Shown here piece after piece: positions 1 to 9,316 of a stretch of DNA of 54,010 nucleotides. Where the stretch lies: the NCBI GenBank assembly GCA_001916055.1, contig MNRR01000028.1, positions 40,110-94,119 of the forward strand, written 5' to 3'. Position numbers and translations under genes: made by a program. The notes below the pieces were generated by a model. That model made no database searches, was not told the DNA's origin, and saw only the letters and a program-made list of their open reading frames with translations. The stretch comes from Clostridium sp. 28_12. GTDB taxonomy: Bacteria > Bacillota > Clostridia > TANB77 > CAG-508. The first letter of the stretch is position 1; every line of letters begins with the position of its first letter.

Positions 1-626
1 TTTCCCATATGATTTATTGATATACTTACTGTTTCTGTTCTTAAAACTCCTTTATTTTTGTAATATTCTACTAATGGGCTTGTTTTTTCTTCATATATCT
101 CTAGTCTTCTTTTGATTGCTTCTGGATCTGAATCGTCATCTCTTTGCTTTAGTGGAGCACCACATTTGTCACATATTCCTTCTTTTACTGGTGGATGTAA
201 TTTGATATTATATGTTGCTTTGCATTCTGGATTTGTACATACTCTTCTTGTTAACATTCTATCAATAATTTCTTCTTTTGGAGTAACTAAATTAATTACT
301 AAATCAATTTTTTCTCCTTTTTTCTCTAATATTTTATCTAGCTTTTCAGCTTGTTCTATTGTTCTTGGAAATCCGTCTAAAATAACCCCATTTTTTGCAT
401 CTTCCCATGTTAATCTGTCTTCTACCATTGGTACTGTTATTTCATCTGGAACTAGGTTTCCTTTTGATATATACTTTTCAGCTTCAACTCCCAATTCTGT
501 TTTTTCACTTATATTTTTTCTAAATATATCTCCTGTTGATATTTGTGGCCATCCTGTATTTTCACTTATTAAACCTGCAACAGTTCCCTTTCCTGTTCCT
601 TGAGCTCCTAACATAATAATATTCAT
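1..626 (-). CDS. adk: adenylate kinase (C-terminal end cut by window edge)
   Basis: Adenylate kinase interconverts ATP+AMP and 2 ADP in the cytoplasm. The frame starts at ATG 626 behind an AAAGGATG-like ribosome site and stays open to base 1, giving about 208 residues, so only a few C-terminal residues should be missing. Seen: P-loop GAQGTGKGT near residue 7, STGDIFR, the LID entry DGFPRT, and a four-cysteine zinc LID (CTNPEC then CDKC) typical of Gram-positive Adk. The P-loop has Gln where Pro is most common. It lies after secY as in many Firmicutes but has its own promoter and leader hairpin. Identity is secure. Confidence 0.95.
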   Translation of the reverse strand, partial: MNIIMLGAQGTGKGTVAGLISENTGWPQISTGDIFRKNISEKTELGVEAEKYISKGNLVPDEITVPMVEDRLTWEDAKNGVILDGFPRTIEQAEKLDKILEKKGEKIDLVINLVTPKEEIIDRMLTRRVCTNPECKATYNIKLHPPVKEGICDKCGAPLKQRDDDSDPEAIKRRLEIYEEKTSPLVEYYKNKGVLRTETVSISINHMG

Positions 627-649
627 TTTTCTTTCATCCTTTCTCTTTT

Positions 650-682
650 CGAAAAAATAGTTGCCTCTAAATATTTAGAGGC
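650..682 (-). promoter_or_regulatory. leader hairpin with U-run ahead of adk
   Basis: A perfect 20-base palindrome (663-682) can form an 8-bp stem with a 4-base loop. On the minus strand it is followed by an AACTATTTTTTC stretch. It lies downstream of the inferred adk promoter and upstream of the adk ribosome site, so it looks like an intrinsic terminator inside the leader, possibly an attenuator. No known riboswitch motif was recognised. Confidence 0.5.
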
Positions 683-706
683 TTTCTTTCGTAATTTTGC
701 AATTAT

Positions 707-735
707 ATTTTAGCTTATTTTGTTTAGTTTGTCAA
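707..735 (-). promoter_or_regulatory. sigma-A type promoter for adk
   Basis: On the minus strand TTGACA (735-730) is followed after exactly 17 bases by TAAAAT (712-707). It lies just past the secY terminator, so adk is probably transcribed independently of the ribosomal protein operon as well as by any read-through. Confidence 0.65.
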
Positions 736-742
736 TTAATTT

Positions 743-775
743 GCAAAAAAATACACTTATCTTTCGATAAGTGCA
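743..775 (-). terminator. intrinsic terminator after secY
   Basis: CACTTATC / GATAAGTG stem with a 4-base loop followed on the minus strand by TATTTTTTT. It begins within ten bases of the secY stop and probably ends the long ribosomal protein transcript. Confidence 0.8.
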
Positions 776-780
776 ATTTT

Positions 781-2097
781 TTATTCTAAAAATCCTTTAT
801 AATGTCTCATTACTAATTGTGATTCTAATTGTTGTACTGTTTCTAGTGCAACACCTACAACAATTAATATTGAAGTTCCACCAAATGAAACATTCAAACT
901 TGTGAATCTTAATAGCATTGGAAGTATAGCAATTACTGCCAAGAAAACTCCTCCAAATACTGTTAGTTTTGCTATTATAGATGATAAATAATCTGTTGTT
1001 GGTTTTCCAGCTCTTATTCCTGGAATGAATCCACCATTTTTCTTAATGTTATTAGATACTTCTGCTGGATTAAATGTAGCATAAGTATAGAAAAATGTAA
1101 ATCCTACTATTAATAACAAGTATACTATTGCATTTGCTAATGAATATCCCCATCCAACACTTGAAGATGATGTAGCAATTGAGAATTTATAAACTCCTGC
1201 CCAAAATCCTGATAAATTTTGTACATCTGCAAACATTGAAATTACCATTGCTGGGAATGTCATAAATGATGATGCAAAGATTACTGGCATTACTCCTGCC
1301 ATAGCTAATTTTAAAGGAATATATGTATTTTGTGCTCCAACCATTTTTCTTCCTACAACTTTTTTAGAATATTGTACTGGAACTCTTCTTTCAGCTTGTT
1401 GTACAAATACAACTCCTGCTACTAAAATAATTGCTCCAATTATAATTCCTAATGATGTAATTAATCCAATTGTACTAAATCCTGATGATGTAACAATTAG
1501 ATTCCATATAGTTGTTACAGCTGTTGGTAATCCTGATATAATTCCTATGAATATTATCATTGATATACCATTTCCAATTCCTTTGCTTGTGATTTGTTCT
1601 CCAAGCCACATTAATAGAGAAGTTCCTGTTACTAATGATGCAACTACTAGTGCTCCTGTCAACCATCCTTCATTGATAAATATTCCAGATTTTCTGTATG
1701 ATAGGTATATTCCAATAGCTTCGATTAGAGCTAAGATTATTGTTATAATCTTAGTCCATCTATTCATTATTTTTTGTCCTTCTTCTCCTCCATCTTTAGC
1801 AAGTCTTTCTAAAGATGGTATAATCATTGCTAATAATTGAACAACAATTGATGCTGTTATGTATGGACTTACTGACATTGCAAATATTGAGAATCTTGAG
1901 AAAGCTCCTCCTGAAATTATGTCTATAAATCCTGCAATTCCGTTGCTTGAACTCATTGCTTCATTTAATGTTATTGTATTTACACCAGGAACTGTTATAT
2001 AGCATCCTAGTCTAAATAATACAATAAGAATTAATGTATATAATAGTCTTTTTCTTACATCCGGTGTTTTTAAAGCGTTTTTTATCGTTTTAAACAA
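781..2097 (-). CDS. secY: protein translocase subunit SecY
   Basis: SecY forms the protein-conducting channel of the plasma membrane for Sec-dependent export and membrane insertion. The 438-residue protein has the usual length. Its opening (KTPDVRKRLLYTL, then FRLGCYITVPGV) and about ten hydrophobic segments match the family, including the plug-region segment GGAFSRFSIFAMSVSPYI. The start is TTG at 2097, directly abutting the TAG stop of rplO, with a GAGGTGAT ribosome site inside the end of rplO, so translation is probably coupled. It is the last gene of the spc cluster before a terminator; adk follows with its own promoter. Confidence 0.97.
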   Translation of the reverse strand: MFKTIKNALKTPDVRKRLLYTLILIVLFRLGCYITVPGVNTITLNEAMSSSNGIAGFIDIISGGAFSRFSIFAMSVSPYITASIVVQLLAMIIPSLERLAKDGGEEGQKIMNRWTKIITIILALIEAIGIYLSYRKSGIFINEGWLTGALVVASLVTGTSLLMWLGEQITSKGIGNGISMIIFIGIISGLPTAVTTIWNLIVTSSGFSTIGLITSLGIIIGAIILVAGVVFVQQAERRVPVQYSKKVVGRKMVGAQNTYIPLKLAMAGVMPVIFASSFMTFPAMVISMFADVQNLSGFWAGVYKFSIATSSSSVGWGYSLANAIVYLLLIVGFTFFYTYATFNPAEVSNNIKKNGGFIPGIRAGKPTTDYLSSIIAKLTVFGGVFLAVIAILPMLLRFTSLNVSFGGTSILIVVGVALETVQQLESQLVMRHYKGFLE

Positions 2098-2532
2098 CTA
2101 AATCACCTCTGCCTTTCCGCCTAGGGCTTCGATTTTTTCCTTAGCAGTTGCAGTAAATCTATTTGCTTTTACATTTAATTTTTTCTCTAATTTTCCTGTT
2201 GCTAAAACTACGATTCCATCATTTATTTTTCCGATTATTCCTTCTTCTACTAAGCTTTCTGCTGTTACATCTGTTGCTTTTGACTTATTTAACATTGTTA
2301 ATGTTACTTCTGTGTAGTTCTTAGAATTTCTATTTGTAAATCCTCTTTTTGGTAATCTTCTATATAATGGTGTTTGACCTCCTTCGAAGCCTCTTCTAAC
2401 TCCTCCACCACTTCTTGCATTTTGTCCTTTATGTCCTTTTCCTGCAGTTTTTCCATTACCTGAACCGATACCACGTCCTAATCTTTTTCTATCTTTTTTC
2501 TCAACAGCTGGTCTTAATTCTCCTAATTTCAT
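2098..2532 (-). CDS. rplO: 50S ribosomal protein L15
   Basis: L15 is a large-subunit protein that joins late in 50S assembly. The start MKLGELRP at 2532 follows AAGGAGGTGCAAAAA; an in-frame upstream extension to 2568 is not needed and lacks homology. The N-terminus carries the basic glycine-rich stretch [19 protein letters not shown] typical of L15, followed by [20 protein letters not shown]. The length of about 144 residues is normal. In most bacteria rpmD (L30) lies between rpsE and rplO; here only 58 bases separate them and no L30 is present. Confidence 0.97.
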   Translation of the reverse strand: MKLGELRPAVEKKDRKRLGRGIGSGNGKTAGKGHKGQNARSGGGVRRGFEGGQTPLYRRLPKRGFTNRNSKNYTEVTLTMLNKSKATDVTAESLVEEGIIGKINDGIVVLATGKLEKKLNVKANRFTATAKEKIEALGGKAEVI

Positions 2533-2590
2533 TTTTTGCACCTCCTTATTTTTTGTTAAGTGACACATTTTTTTCTAATGTGTACGTTAA

Positions 2591-3082
2591 TTACATTATT
2601 TCTTCTACTTTTTTATTTCTCTTTTTAGCTACTTGTTCAATTGTTTGCATACTCTTTAAACCTTCAATAGTTGCATATACAACGTTTCTTGGATTGTTTG
2701 TTCCGATAACTTTTGTACGTACATCTTTGTATCCTGCAAGCTCTAATACTGGTCTAACACTTCCTCCAGTTATAAGTCCTGTACCAACTGCAGCTGGTTT
2801 TAGCATAACTTTTGCACTACCGAATTTTCCTACAAATTCATGAGGTACTGTTGTTCCAACAATTGGAACTTCTACTAAATTCTTTTTAGCTTCTTGAATA
2901 GCTTTTTTGATAGCATCTGGAACTTCAGCAGCTTTACCATTTCCGATTCCTACATGTCCTGCTCCGTCACCAACAACTACAACAGCACTAAATCTGAATG
3001 TTCTACCACCTTTTACAACCTTTGCTACTCTATTTATAGCTACTACTTTTTCTTTTAATTCTGGCATTTTATTTTCTTCCAT
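2591..3082 (-). CDS. rpsE: 30S ribosomal protein S5
   Basis: S5 is a small-subunit protein at the mRNA entry side that contributes to decoding fidelity. From ATG 3082 ([22 protein letters not shown]) it is 163 residues, the family norm, with the RNA-binding motif [18 protein letters not shown] and the C-terminal [14 protein letters not shown] good AGGAGG lies 11 bases upstream, inside the end of the L18 coding sequence. The same frame is open upstream through L18, so one 274-codon frame covers L18 plus S5. S5 itself appears complete and could still be initiated on its own. Confidence 0.95.
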   Translation of the reverse strand: MEENKMPELKEKVVAINRVAKVVKGGRTFRFSAVVVVGDGAGHVGIGNGKAAEVPDAIKKAIQEAKKNLVEVPIVGTTVPHEFVGKFGSAKVMLKPAAVGTGLITGGSVRPVLELAGYKDVRTKVIGTNNPRNVVYATIEGLKSMQTIEQVAKKRNKKVEEIM

Positions 3083-3415
3083 TAGAATTCTAATCCTCCT
3101 TCTAACTCCATGGTATATGTATCCACTACGATCATATACTACAGTTGTTATTTTTTTAGCAGCTGCTCTTTTTGCGATTAAAGCTCCAACTTCTTTGGCT
3201 GCTTCGATATTAGATTTTTTTGTTTTAATTTCTTTATCTAATGTTGAAGCAGATACTAATGTATTTCCTGCAACATCATCAATGATTTGTGCATATAAAT
3301 TTGTATTACTTCTGTATACACATAATCTTGGTCTTTCTGCTGTTCCAGATACTTTAGTTCTAACTCTAGCATGTCTTCTATTTCTTTCTAGTTTTCTATC
3401 TGTTTTACTAACCAT
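3083..3415 (-). CDS. rplR: 50S ribosomal protein L18, C-terminus lost, in frame with S5
   Basis: L18 binds 5S rRNA in the central protuberance of the 50S subunit. Residues 1-103 ([17 protein letters not shown] to [10 protein letters not shown]) are a normal L18. The expected tail, roughly RVKALADAAREGGLEF and a stop overlapping the S5 ATG, is not read. The codons for EGGLEF and the TAA are still present in another frame (3102-3082). About 26 bases are missing near 3103-3109, which throws L18 into the S5 frame and creates an L18-S5 fusion. This may be a true deletion or an assembly error; L18 is normally essential and its last helix contacts RNA. Confidence 0.85.
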
Positions 3416-3444
3416 TTTTAACTCCTTTCTAAACTTAGTAATTA

Positions 3445-3981
3445 TTATTTACCTGTCTTTCCTTCTTTACGTCTAATAACTTCTTCAGCATATTTAATAC
3501 CTTTACCTCTATATACTTCAGGTGGTCTTTTTGTTCTAATATTAGCAGCTGTTTGACCAACTAATTCCTTATCTATACCTTTTACGATTATAGTATTTGG
3601 ATTTGGTACATCGAAAGTAATTCCTTCTGGTGCTTCAAAAATTACTGGATGAGAATATCCTAATGTTAGGTTTAAGTTATTTCCTTGTTTTTGTGCTCTA
3701 TAACCTACACCATTTATTTGTAATTCTCTTGTGTATTCTTTTTCTACACCTTCTATCATATTGCTTATTAAAGTTCTAGTTAATCCATGTAAACTTCTAT
3801 TTAGAGCTTCGTTATTTGGTCTTGTAACTTTAATAGTGTTGTTTTCCATTTCTACAGAAATATTTTTATGTATTTCTCTTTCTAGTGTACCTTTAGGTCC
3901 TTTTACAGTTATTTTTTGTCCGTCTATTTTAACTTCTACACCTACTGGTACTGCGATAGGTTTATTTCCTATTCTTGACAT
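3445..3981 (-). CDS. rplF: 50S ribosomal protein L6
   Basis: L6 sits near the factor-binding site of the 50S subunit. The 178-residue protein has the family's length and two-domain layout. The N-terminal half begins MSRIGNKPI and includes VKGPKGTL. The C-terminal half ends in the diagnostic signature [28 protein letters not shown] tail. The start has a strong GGAGGAAGAAAA ribosome site. L18 follows 29 bases downstream. Upstream is an unusually long 198-base spacer before S8, described separately. Confidence 0.97.
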   Translation of the reverse strand: MSRIGNKPIAVPVGVEVKIDGQKITVKGPKGTLEREIHKNISVEMENNTIKVTRPNNEALNRSLHGLTRTLISNMIEGVEKEYTRELQINGVGYRAQKQGNNLNLTLGYSHPVIFEAPEGITFDVPNPNTIIVKGIDKELVGQTAANIRTKRPPEVYRGKGIKYAEEVIRRKEGKTGK

Positions 3982-4179
3982 TTTTCTTCCTCCTTTTTTT
4001 GTAGGGCGTTCGCCTAACGTTTATTTTTACTTATATTAGTATTTTCGCGATTAGGTTAATTTTTCCCTGTTATTTGTCAGGGTACACATCTTTTTCACCG
4101 GCTTTTCTCTTAGGACAAGATATGTCCCCTACCCGTATGAACTAGTGATTACCCTTTTTCAAAATTTCTTTATATTTTA
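3982..4179 (-). other. structured 198-base spacer between S8 and L6 genes
   Basis: Ribosomal protein genes here are otherwise spaced by 0-80 bases, so this gap stands out. It contains short hairpins: TAGGGCG/CGCCTA (about 4003-4016), CCCTG/CAGGG (4065-4082) and TAGGACA/TGTCCCCTA (4112-4131). No open frame with a ribosome site and no U-run after a strong stem was seen, so transcription probably continues through it. It could be an RNA regulatory or processing element or an inserted repeat. Confidence 0.45.
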
Positions 4180-4578
4180 TTACCAAATATATGCTAATAC
4201 TTCTCCACCAATTCCAGCTTCTCTTGCTTCTTTATCTGTTTTTAATCCTTTTGATGTTGAAACTATAGCAATTCCCAAGCCATTTAATACTTTTGGTAGT
4301 TCTTCTTTTCCAGCATATACTCTTAATCCTGGTTTACTGATTCTTTTTATTCCGTCGATTACTCTATTTCCTTTTTCATCATATTTTAATGTTACTCTTA
4401 TGATTCCTTGAGTTTCATTGTTTATTATTTCAAATGATTTGATATATCCTTCTTTAAATAGAATTTCAGCTATTGCTGTTTTCATTTTTGATGCAGGAAT
4501 ATCAACTGTTTTGTGTTTTGCACTGTTAGCATTTCTTATTCTTGTTAACATGTCTGCTATTGGATCTGTAATGTTCAA
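4180..4578 (-). CDS. rpsH: 30S ribosomal protein S8
   Basis: S8 binds the central domain of 16S rRNA and in E. coli represses the spc operon. The 132-residue length, the opening [17 protein letters not shown] and the C-terminal [26 protein letters not shown] are diagnostic. The ribosome site is GGAGGGAAAG. It is followed by the long spacer before L6 rather than the usual short gap, so a local regulatory role for that spacer is possible but unproven. Confidence 0.97.
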   Translation of the reverse strand: MNITDPIADMLTRIRNANSAKHKTVDIPASKMKTAIAEILFKEGYIKSFEIINNETQGIIRVTLKYDEKGNRVIDGIKRISKPGLRVYAGKEELPKVLNGLGIAIVSTSKGLKTDKEAREAGIGGEVLAYIW

Positions 4579-4659
4579 TTTACTTTCCCTCCTTTATCTA
4601 TGTCTGGGATTACAATTCCCTTTGTTATATTTCTTCTTTTTTATTGTTCAAATTGTATA

Positions 4660-4845
4660 TTACCAACTTGCTTTTTTTACACCTGGAATTTCACCTTTGT
4701 GTGCTAATTCTCTGAAACATACACGGCAAATTCCATATTTTCTAATATAAGCATGTGGTCTTCCACAAATTTTGCATCTATTATATTCTCTAGTTGCATA
4801 TTTTTGTGGTCTAGCTTGTTTTATTTTTAATGATTTTTTAGCCAT
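4660..4845 (-). CDS. rpsN: 30S ribosomal protein S14, zinc-binding short form
   Basis: S14 is in the head of the 30S subunit. At 61 residues it is the short type-Z form with two CxxC pairs (CKIC and CRVC) that bind zinc, ending in [11 protein letters not shown]. This is the form usual in Firmicutes and Actinobacteria. It starts with [10 protein letters not shown] behind AAGGAGGAGAAAA, 22 bases after L5. No zinc-free paralogue is in the window. Confidence 0.96.
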   Translation of the reverse strand: MAKKSLKIKQARPQKYATREYNRCKICGRPHAYIRKYGICRVCFRELAHKGEIPGVKKASW

Positions 4846-4867
4846 TATTTTTTCTCCTCCTTAAAAT

Positions 4868-5407
4868 TTACGCTTTGAAAGGCATTCCTAATAATTTTAA
4901 TAGCTCTTTTGCCTCTTCGTCTGTTTCAGCAGTTGTTACAAATATGATATCCATTCCTCTTAATTTATCAATTTTATCATATTCGATTTCTGGGAATACT
5001 AATTGTTCTTTTAATCCCATAGAGTAATTTCCTCTACCATCAAAAGAATTTGCAGAAACACCTCTAAAGTCTCTAACTCTAGGAAGTGCTACGTTAAATA
5101 GTTTATTTGCAAAATCATACATTTTATCTTTTCTTAATGTAACTTTGCATCCAACGTTTGCTCCTTCTCTTAATTTGAATGCTGCAATAGATTTCTTAGC
5201 TTTTGTTATCATAGGTCTTTGACCTGTAATTTGTGTTAAGTCATTCATTGCATTTTCTAATGATTTTGGGTTTTCCTTTGTATCTCCTAACCCAATATTT
5301 ATAACTATTTTATCAAGTCTTGGAACTTGCATAACTGATTTATATTCAAACTTTTTCATTAATGCTGGAATTACTTCTTTTTCATATTGTTCTCTCAATT
5401 TTTCCAT
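4868..5407 (-). CDS. rplE: 50S ribosomal protein L5
   Basis: L5 binds 5S rRNA and bridges to the 30S head. The 179-residue protein shows family motifs: [38 protein letters not shown], and the C-terminal [23 protein letters not shown]. The ribosome site AAAGGAGGAATAACTAGAA precedes ATG 5407. It follows L24 by 25 bases in the standard spc order. Confidence 0.97.
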   Translation of the reverse strand: MEKLREQYEKEVIPALMKKFEYKSVMQVPRLDKIVINIGLGDTKENPKSLENAMNDLTQITGQRPMITKAKKSIAAFKLREGANVGCKVTLRKDKMYDFANKLFNVALPRVRDFRGVSANSFDGRGNYSMGLKEQLVFPEIEYDKIDKLRGMDIIFVTTAETDEEAKELLKLLGMPFKA

Positions 5408-5432
5408 TTCTAGTTATTCCTCCTTTCAATTC

Positions 5433-5741
5433 TTATTTTATTTTTGTTCCACATTTTTTACAAACACGAACTTTTTTATCATCTTCAATTTTATATCCAA
5501 CTCTTGTTGCTTTTCCACATTTTGGACATACTACATTAACAATTGAACTGTTAACAGCACATTCAACTGGGATTATTCCGCCTTCTTCTCCTTGTTTTCT
5601 AGGTTTAATATGTTTTTTTCTAACATTTACTCCTTTTACAACTATTTTTGAGTCTTTAGGCATAACTTGTAATACTTCTCCTTTTTTACCTTTATCATTT
5701 CCAGATAAAACTTGGACTGTATCTCCTTTTTTTATTTTCAT
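5433..5741 (-). CDS. rplX: 50S ribosomal protein L24
   Basis: L24 is an early 50S assembly initiator containing a KOW motif, seen at residues about 2-30 (KIKKGDTVQVLSGNDKGKKGEVL). Then come the expected RKKHIKP and a C-terminal CPKCGKATRVGYK segment followed by CKKCGTKIK, giving two CxxC pairs (zinc-ribbon-like tail). The 102-residue length is normal. The ribosome site GAAGGAGGTTAAACTCA is strong. Confidence 0.96.
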   Translation of the reverse strand: MKIKKGDTVQVLSGNDKGKKGEVLQVMPKDSKIVVKGVNVRKKHIKPRKQGEEGGIIPVECAVNSSIVNVVCPKCGKATRVGYKIEDDKKVRVCKKCGTKIK

Positions 5742-5780
5742 TGAGTTTAACCTCCTTCTTTGTTTATTAATTATATCATC

Positions 5781-6149
5781 TTATAGAACTTCTGGTGCTA
5801 ATGATAATATTTTCATATAATCCTTTTCTCTTAATTCTCTTGCAACTGGCCCAAATATACGTGTTCCTTTTGGTGTCTTATCATCTTTGATTATTACTGC
5901 TGCATTTTCATCAAATTTTACATAAGAACCATCAGCTCTTCTTAGCCCTTGTTTTGTTCTTACTATTACAGCTTTAACTACATCACCTTTTTTAACAACT
6001 CCACCAGGTGCTGCTGTTTTAACAGAGGCAACTATTACGTCACCGATGTTGGCTGTTTTCATATATGAACCACCCATACATCTGATACACATAATTTCTT
6101 TTGCTCCAGTATTGTCAGCAACTTTTAATATTGATTGTTGTTGTATCAT
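5781..6149 (-). CDS. rplN: 50S ribosomal protein L14
   Basis: L14 lies at the subunit interface of the 50S. It has the usual 122 residues and begins [24 protein letters not shown]. The signature [18 protein letters not shown] and the end [19 protein letters not shown] are diagnostic. It starts three bases after the rpsQ stop, so the two are probably translationally coupled. Confidence 0.97.
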   Translation of the reverse strand: MIQQQSILKVADNTGAKEIMCIRCMGGSYMKTANIGDVIVASVKTAAPGGVVKKGDVVKAVIVRTKQGLRRADGSYVKFDENAAVIIKDDKTPKGTRIFGPVARELREKDYMKILSLAPEVL

Positions 6150-6152
6150 GAC

Positions 6153-6413
6153 TTATTTTCCTCCTTTTTCAAGAATCTCAACTACTCTCCATCTTTTATC
6201 TTTAGAAAGTGGTCTTGTTTCCATTACTTTTACTTTATCTCCTATTTCACATTTATTTTCTTCATCATGCGCTTTTAATTTGTATGTTCTTTTTACTGTT
6301 TTTCCATACATTTTATGGCTTACACTTGTTTCTACTGAAACAACTACTGTTTTATCCATTTTGTCAGATGTAACAGTTCCTACCATAACTTTGCGAAGAT
6401 TTCTTTCTTCCAT
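6153..6413 (-). CDS. rpsQ: 30S ribosomal protein S17
   Basis: S17 is a primary 16S rRNA-binding protein with an OB fold. The 86-residue sequence shows the core [17 protein letters not shown] and the C-terminal [23 protein letters not shown]. The ribosome site is AGGAGGTATAAGACCT before ATG 6413. About 70 bases separate it from rpmC; nothing coding was seen in that gap. Confidence 0.96.
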   Translation of the reverse strand: MEERNLRKVMVGTVTSDKMDKTVVVSVETSVSHKMYGKTVKRTYKLKAHDEENKCEIGDKVKVMETRPLSKDKRWRVVEILEKGGK

Positions 6414-6483
6414 AGGTCTTATACCTCCTTCTACTTTTGGTCATTTGATTACCCTTTAATCAAATTCGTGTCTATTTTTAAGC

Positions 6484-6687
6484 CTAAGCCTTAGCTTCTG
6501 CTATTTTTCTTTCTGTTAATACAGTATTTATTTTAGCTATGTCTTTTTTAACCTCTTTGATTTTCATTGGATTATCTAATCCATTTGTAGCTAAACTAAA
6601 TTTTAATTTAAATAATTCTGTTTTTAGTTCACCTAATTCTTTTTCTAATTCTGGTGAAGACATTTCTCTTATTTTATTTATCTTCAT
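6484..6687 (-). CDS. rpmC: 50S ribosomal protein L29
   Basis: L29 lies at the polypeptide exit tunnel. The preferred start is ATG 6687 ([18 protein letters not shown]), 9 bases after AAGGTGG; an in-frame GTG at 6696 is the alternative. The two-helix protein has 67 residues and the typical [28 protein letters not shown] core. It overlaps the end of rplP by 14 bases, which suggests coupled translation. Confidence 0.95.
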   Translation of the reverse strand: MKINKIREMSSPELEKELGELKTELFKLKFSLATNGLDNPMKIKEVKKDIAKINTVLTERKIAEAKA

Positions 6688-7120
6688 CACTATCACCCAC
6701 CTTGCTTACAGTTTCTTTTGCTACGAATTTTGTTTTGATTGGTAGTTTATTCATAGCTAATCTCAAGGCTTCTCTAGCTGTTGCTTCTGGTACTCCTGCT
6801 ATTTCGAACATAACTCTACCTGGTTTTACAGCTGCTACCCAATATTCAACATTACCTTTACCTTTACCACCACGAGTTCCGGCTGGTTTTTGTGTTATTG
6901 GTTTGTCTGGAAATATCTTAATCCAAACTTTTCCACCTCTTTTTGTATAACGTGTCATAGCAATACGTGCTGCTTCAATTTGATTTCCTTTTATTAATCC
7001 TGCTTCAACAGCTTGTATTCCATATTCTCCATCTGTTACTTTATTTCCTCTTGTTGCTTTTCCTCTATTTCTACCTTTTTGCATTTTTCTATATTTTGTT
7101 TTTTTAGGCATTAATGGCAT
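6674..7120 (-). CDS. rplP: 50S ribosomal protein L16
   Basis: L16 organises the A-site region of the 50S. The 148-residue sequence carries [19 protein letters not shown], the loop [20 protein letters not shown] and [21 protein letters not shown], all standard. ATG 7120 overlaps the rpsC stop as TAATG behind GGAGGAG; an in-frame ATG at 7111 is also possible. The C-terminal acidic tail GDSDEDK is a small lineage extension that overlaps rpmC. Confidence 0.96.
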   Translation of the reverse strand: MPLMPKKTKYRKMQKGRNRGKATRGNKVTDGEYGIQAVEAGLIKGNQIEAARIAMTRYTKRGGKVWIKIFPDKPITQKPAGTRGGKGKGNVEYWVAAVKPGRVMFEIAGVPEATAREALRLAMNKLPIKTKFVAKETVSKVGDSDEDK

Positions 7121-7776
7121 TATTTGTCTCCTCCTTCCACTTTTTTAGCTGGAAGAACTTCTCCTTTATATATCCAAACTTTAACACCGATTTTTCCATA
7201 TGTTGTATCTGCTTCTGCAAATCCATAATCAATATCAGCTCTTAAAGTTTGTAGTGGAATTGTTCCCTCTTTGTAGAATTCTGTTCTGGCCATGTCAGCT
7301 CCACCTAATCTTCCAGATACTGCTGTCTTTATTCCTAAAGCACCTGATTTCATAGCTTTTTGCATACATTGTTTCATAGCTCTTCTGAATGAAATTCTTC
7401 TTTCTAGTTGTCCTGCAATGTTTTCTGCAACTAATTGTGCATCTGTATCAATTGCTTTAACTTCAACTATGTTTATATTTATGTCTTTTCCTATTAATTT
7501 TGTTAATTCTGCTTTTAAGCTTTCTGCTCCAGCTCCACCTTTTCCAATTATTATTCCTGGTTTAGCTGCATGAACATTAACTTTAATCATTTTAGCTGTT
7601 CTTTCAATTTCGATATCAGAAATTCCAGCTGCGTATAATTTTTTCTTTAAAAATTTACGAATTTTTTGGTCTTCTACTAAATAATCTGCAAAATCTTTAG
7701 AATCTGCATACCATTTAGCTGTCCAGTCTTTTATTATTCCAACTCTTACACCTGTTGGATGTACTTTCTGTCCCAT
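7120..7776 (-). CDS. rpsC: 30S ribosomal protein S3
   Basis: S3 forms part of the mRNA entry channel. It is 218 residues, with [18 protein letters not shown] at the N-terminus, a KH domain including [14 protein letters not shown] near residue 73, and the C-terminal domain with [23 protein letters not shown] and [12 protein letters not shown]. It lies 5 bases after rplV and overlaps the start of rplP. Confidence 0.97.
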   Translation of the reverse strand: MGQKVHPTGVRVGIIKDWTAKWYADSKDFADYLVEDQKIRKFLKKKLYAAGISDIEIERTAKMIKVNVHAAKPGIIIGKGGAGAESLKAELTKLIGKDININIVEVKAIDTDAQLVAENIAGQLERRISFRRAMKQCMQKAMKSGALGIKTAVSGRLGGADMARTEFYKEGTIPLQTLRADIDYGFAEADTTYGKIGVKVWIYKGEVLPAKKVEGGDK

Positions 7777-7781
7777 CTAAA

Positions 7782-8138
7782 TTATGCCTCCTTTTCTTTT
7801 AAAACTATTGTTATATGACTTGTTCTTTTTCTAATTCTAACTGCTGAACCTTTTGCTGCAGGTCTTATTCTCTTTAATGTTGGACCTTGATTTGCATATA
7901 TTTCGGCAACATATAAATTTTCATGTTTCATATCATGATTGTTTTCAGCGTTCGCAATTGCTGATTTTAATAATTTTTCTATTATCACTGATGATGCTTT
8001 TGGTGTAAATTTTACGATTGCTAAAGCTTCATCAACATCTTTTCCTCTTATTAAGTCTGCAACGATTTTTACTTTTCTTGCAGATATTCTAGCATATCTT
8101 AATGTTGCTTTTGCTTCCATTATTGCTGTTTCTTCCAC
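7782..8138 (-). CDS. rplV: 50S ribosomal protein L22
   Basis: L22 lines the exit tunnel; its beta-hairpin is the site of macrolide-resistance changes in other bacteria. The favoured start is GTG 8138, seven bases after AAGGAGGG; an ATG at 8120 ([18 protein letters not shown]) is the alternative. The 118-residue length, [18 protein letters not shown] and the hairpin region [17 protein letters not shown] are typical. It follows rpsS by 26 bases. Confidence 0.96.
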   Translation of the reverse strand: MEETAIMEAKATLRYARISARKVKIVADLIRGKDVDEALAIVKFTPKASSVIIEKLLKSAIANAENNHDMKHENLYVAEIYANQGPTLKRIRPAAKGSAVRIRKRTSHITIVLKEKEA

Positions 8139-8164
8139 TACAATTCCCTCCTTAAATTAATTTT

Positions 8165-8440
8165 TTATTTCTTTGTAGTTTTTTCTCCTGCATGACCTTT
8201 AAATGTTCTTGTAGGAGCAAATTCACCTAATTTATGACCTATCATTTCTTCTGTAATATATACTGGCACATGTTTTCTACCGTCATGAACAGCAATTGTG
8301 TGTCCAATCATTTGTGGATAAATTGTTGAAGCTCTTGACCATGTCTTGATTACTTCTTTGTTTCCACTTTCATTCATAGCTTCTACTCTTTTTATTAATT
8401 CTGGAGCTATGAAAGGTTTTTTCTTACTTGATCTTGACAT
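8165..8440 (-). CDS. rpsS: 30S ribosomal protein S19
   Basis: S19 is in the 30S head next to S13. The protein has 91 residues, begins [18 protein letters not shown] and contains [23 protein letters not shown] and [17 protein letters not shown], which are family signatures. The ribosome site AGGAGGAAAATCAT gives a clear start. It lies 17 bases after rplB. Confidence 0.97.
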   Translation of the reverse strand: MSRSSKKKPFIAPELIKRVEAMNESGNKEVIKTWSRASTIYPQMIGHTIAVHDGRKHVPVYITEEMIGHKLGEFAPTRTFKGHAGEKTTKK

Positions 8441-8457
8441 ATGATTTTCCTCCTATT

Positions 8458-9285
8458 CTACTTTCTTCTCTTTACTATAAATTTATTTGTTTTCTTTTTA
8501 GAATCTCTTGTCTTGTATCCTAGAGCTGGTTTACCCCAAGGAGTCATTGGTCCTGCGTGTCCTATTGGAGCTCTACCTTCACCTCCACCATGTGGGTGAT
8601 CTACTGGGTTCATTACAGAACCTCTAACTGTTGGTCTAATTCCTAAATGTCTTGTTTTACCTGCTTTTCCTAATTTAACATTTTCATGTTCTGCATTTCC
8701 AACTACACCTATTGTAGCTCTACATCTAGCTAAAACTAATCTCATTTCTCCTGATGGTAATCTTACATGAGCATATTTTCCTTCTTTAGCCATTAATTGT
8801 GCACTTTGTCCTGCAACTCTTACTAATTTTGCACCTTGACCTGGATTTAATTCAATATTATGAATTAATGTTCCAACTGGTATATTTGATATTGGTAAAC
8901 AGTTACCTGGTTTAATATCTGCTTTTTCACCAGATACAACTTTGTCTCCATCTTTTAAACCTTGTGGTGCTATAATATAATTTAATGTTCCATCTTCATA
9001 TTTGATTAATGCTATGTTAGCACTTCTGTTTGGATCATATTCGATTCCAACAACTGTTGCTTCCATGTCATCTTTATTTCTTTTAAAATCTATAATTCTA
9101 TATTTTTGTCTATTTCCTCCACCTTGATGTCTTACTGTTATTCTACCATATGAGTTTCTTCCTGCATTTTTCTTTTTCTTTGCTAATAAAGATTTTTCTG
9201 GTGTCTTTTTAGTAATTTCTGCATAATCAGAAACTGTCATATTTCTTCTTGATGGTGTATAGGCTTTAAATCTTTTTATTCCCAT
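8458..9285 (-). CDS. rplB: 50S ribosomal protein L2
   Basis: L2 supports subunit joining and the peptidyl-transferase centre. The 275-residue protein shows [34 protein letters not shown], and the highly conserved C-terminal [17 protein letters not shown] segment with the functionally important His. It ends in [13 protein letters not shown]. Upstream is a 354-base gap to rplW that holds two large palindromes, whereas these genes usually adjoin. Confidence 0.98.
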   Translation of the reverse strand: MGIKRFKAYTPSRRNMTVSDYAEITKKTPEKSLLAKKKKNAGRNSYGRITVRHQGGGNRQKYRIIDFKRNKDDMEATVVGIEYDPNRSANIALIKYEDGTLNYIIAPQGLKDGDKVVSGEKADIKPGNCLPISNIPVGTLIHNIELNPGQGAKLVRVAGQSAQLMAKEGKYAHVRLPSGEMRLVLARCRATIGVVGNAEHENVKLGKAGKTRHLGIRPTVRGSVMNPVDHPHGGGEGRAPIGHAGPMTPWGKPALGYKTRDSKKKTNKFIVKRRK

Positions 9286-9316
9286 TTCTTTTTCCTTTCT
9301 CGTTCACATTAAATTC

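Noticed and set aside
112..603. Plus-strand frame of 163 codons
   Set aside because: It is opposite adk, which has clear family motifs on the minus strand.
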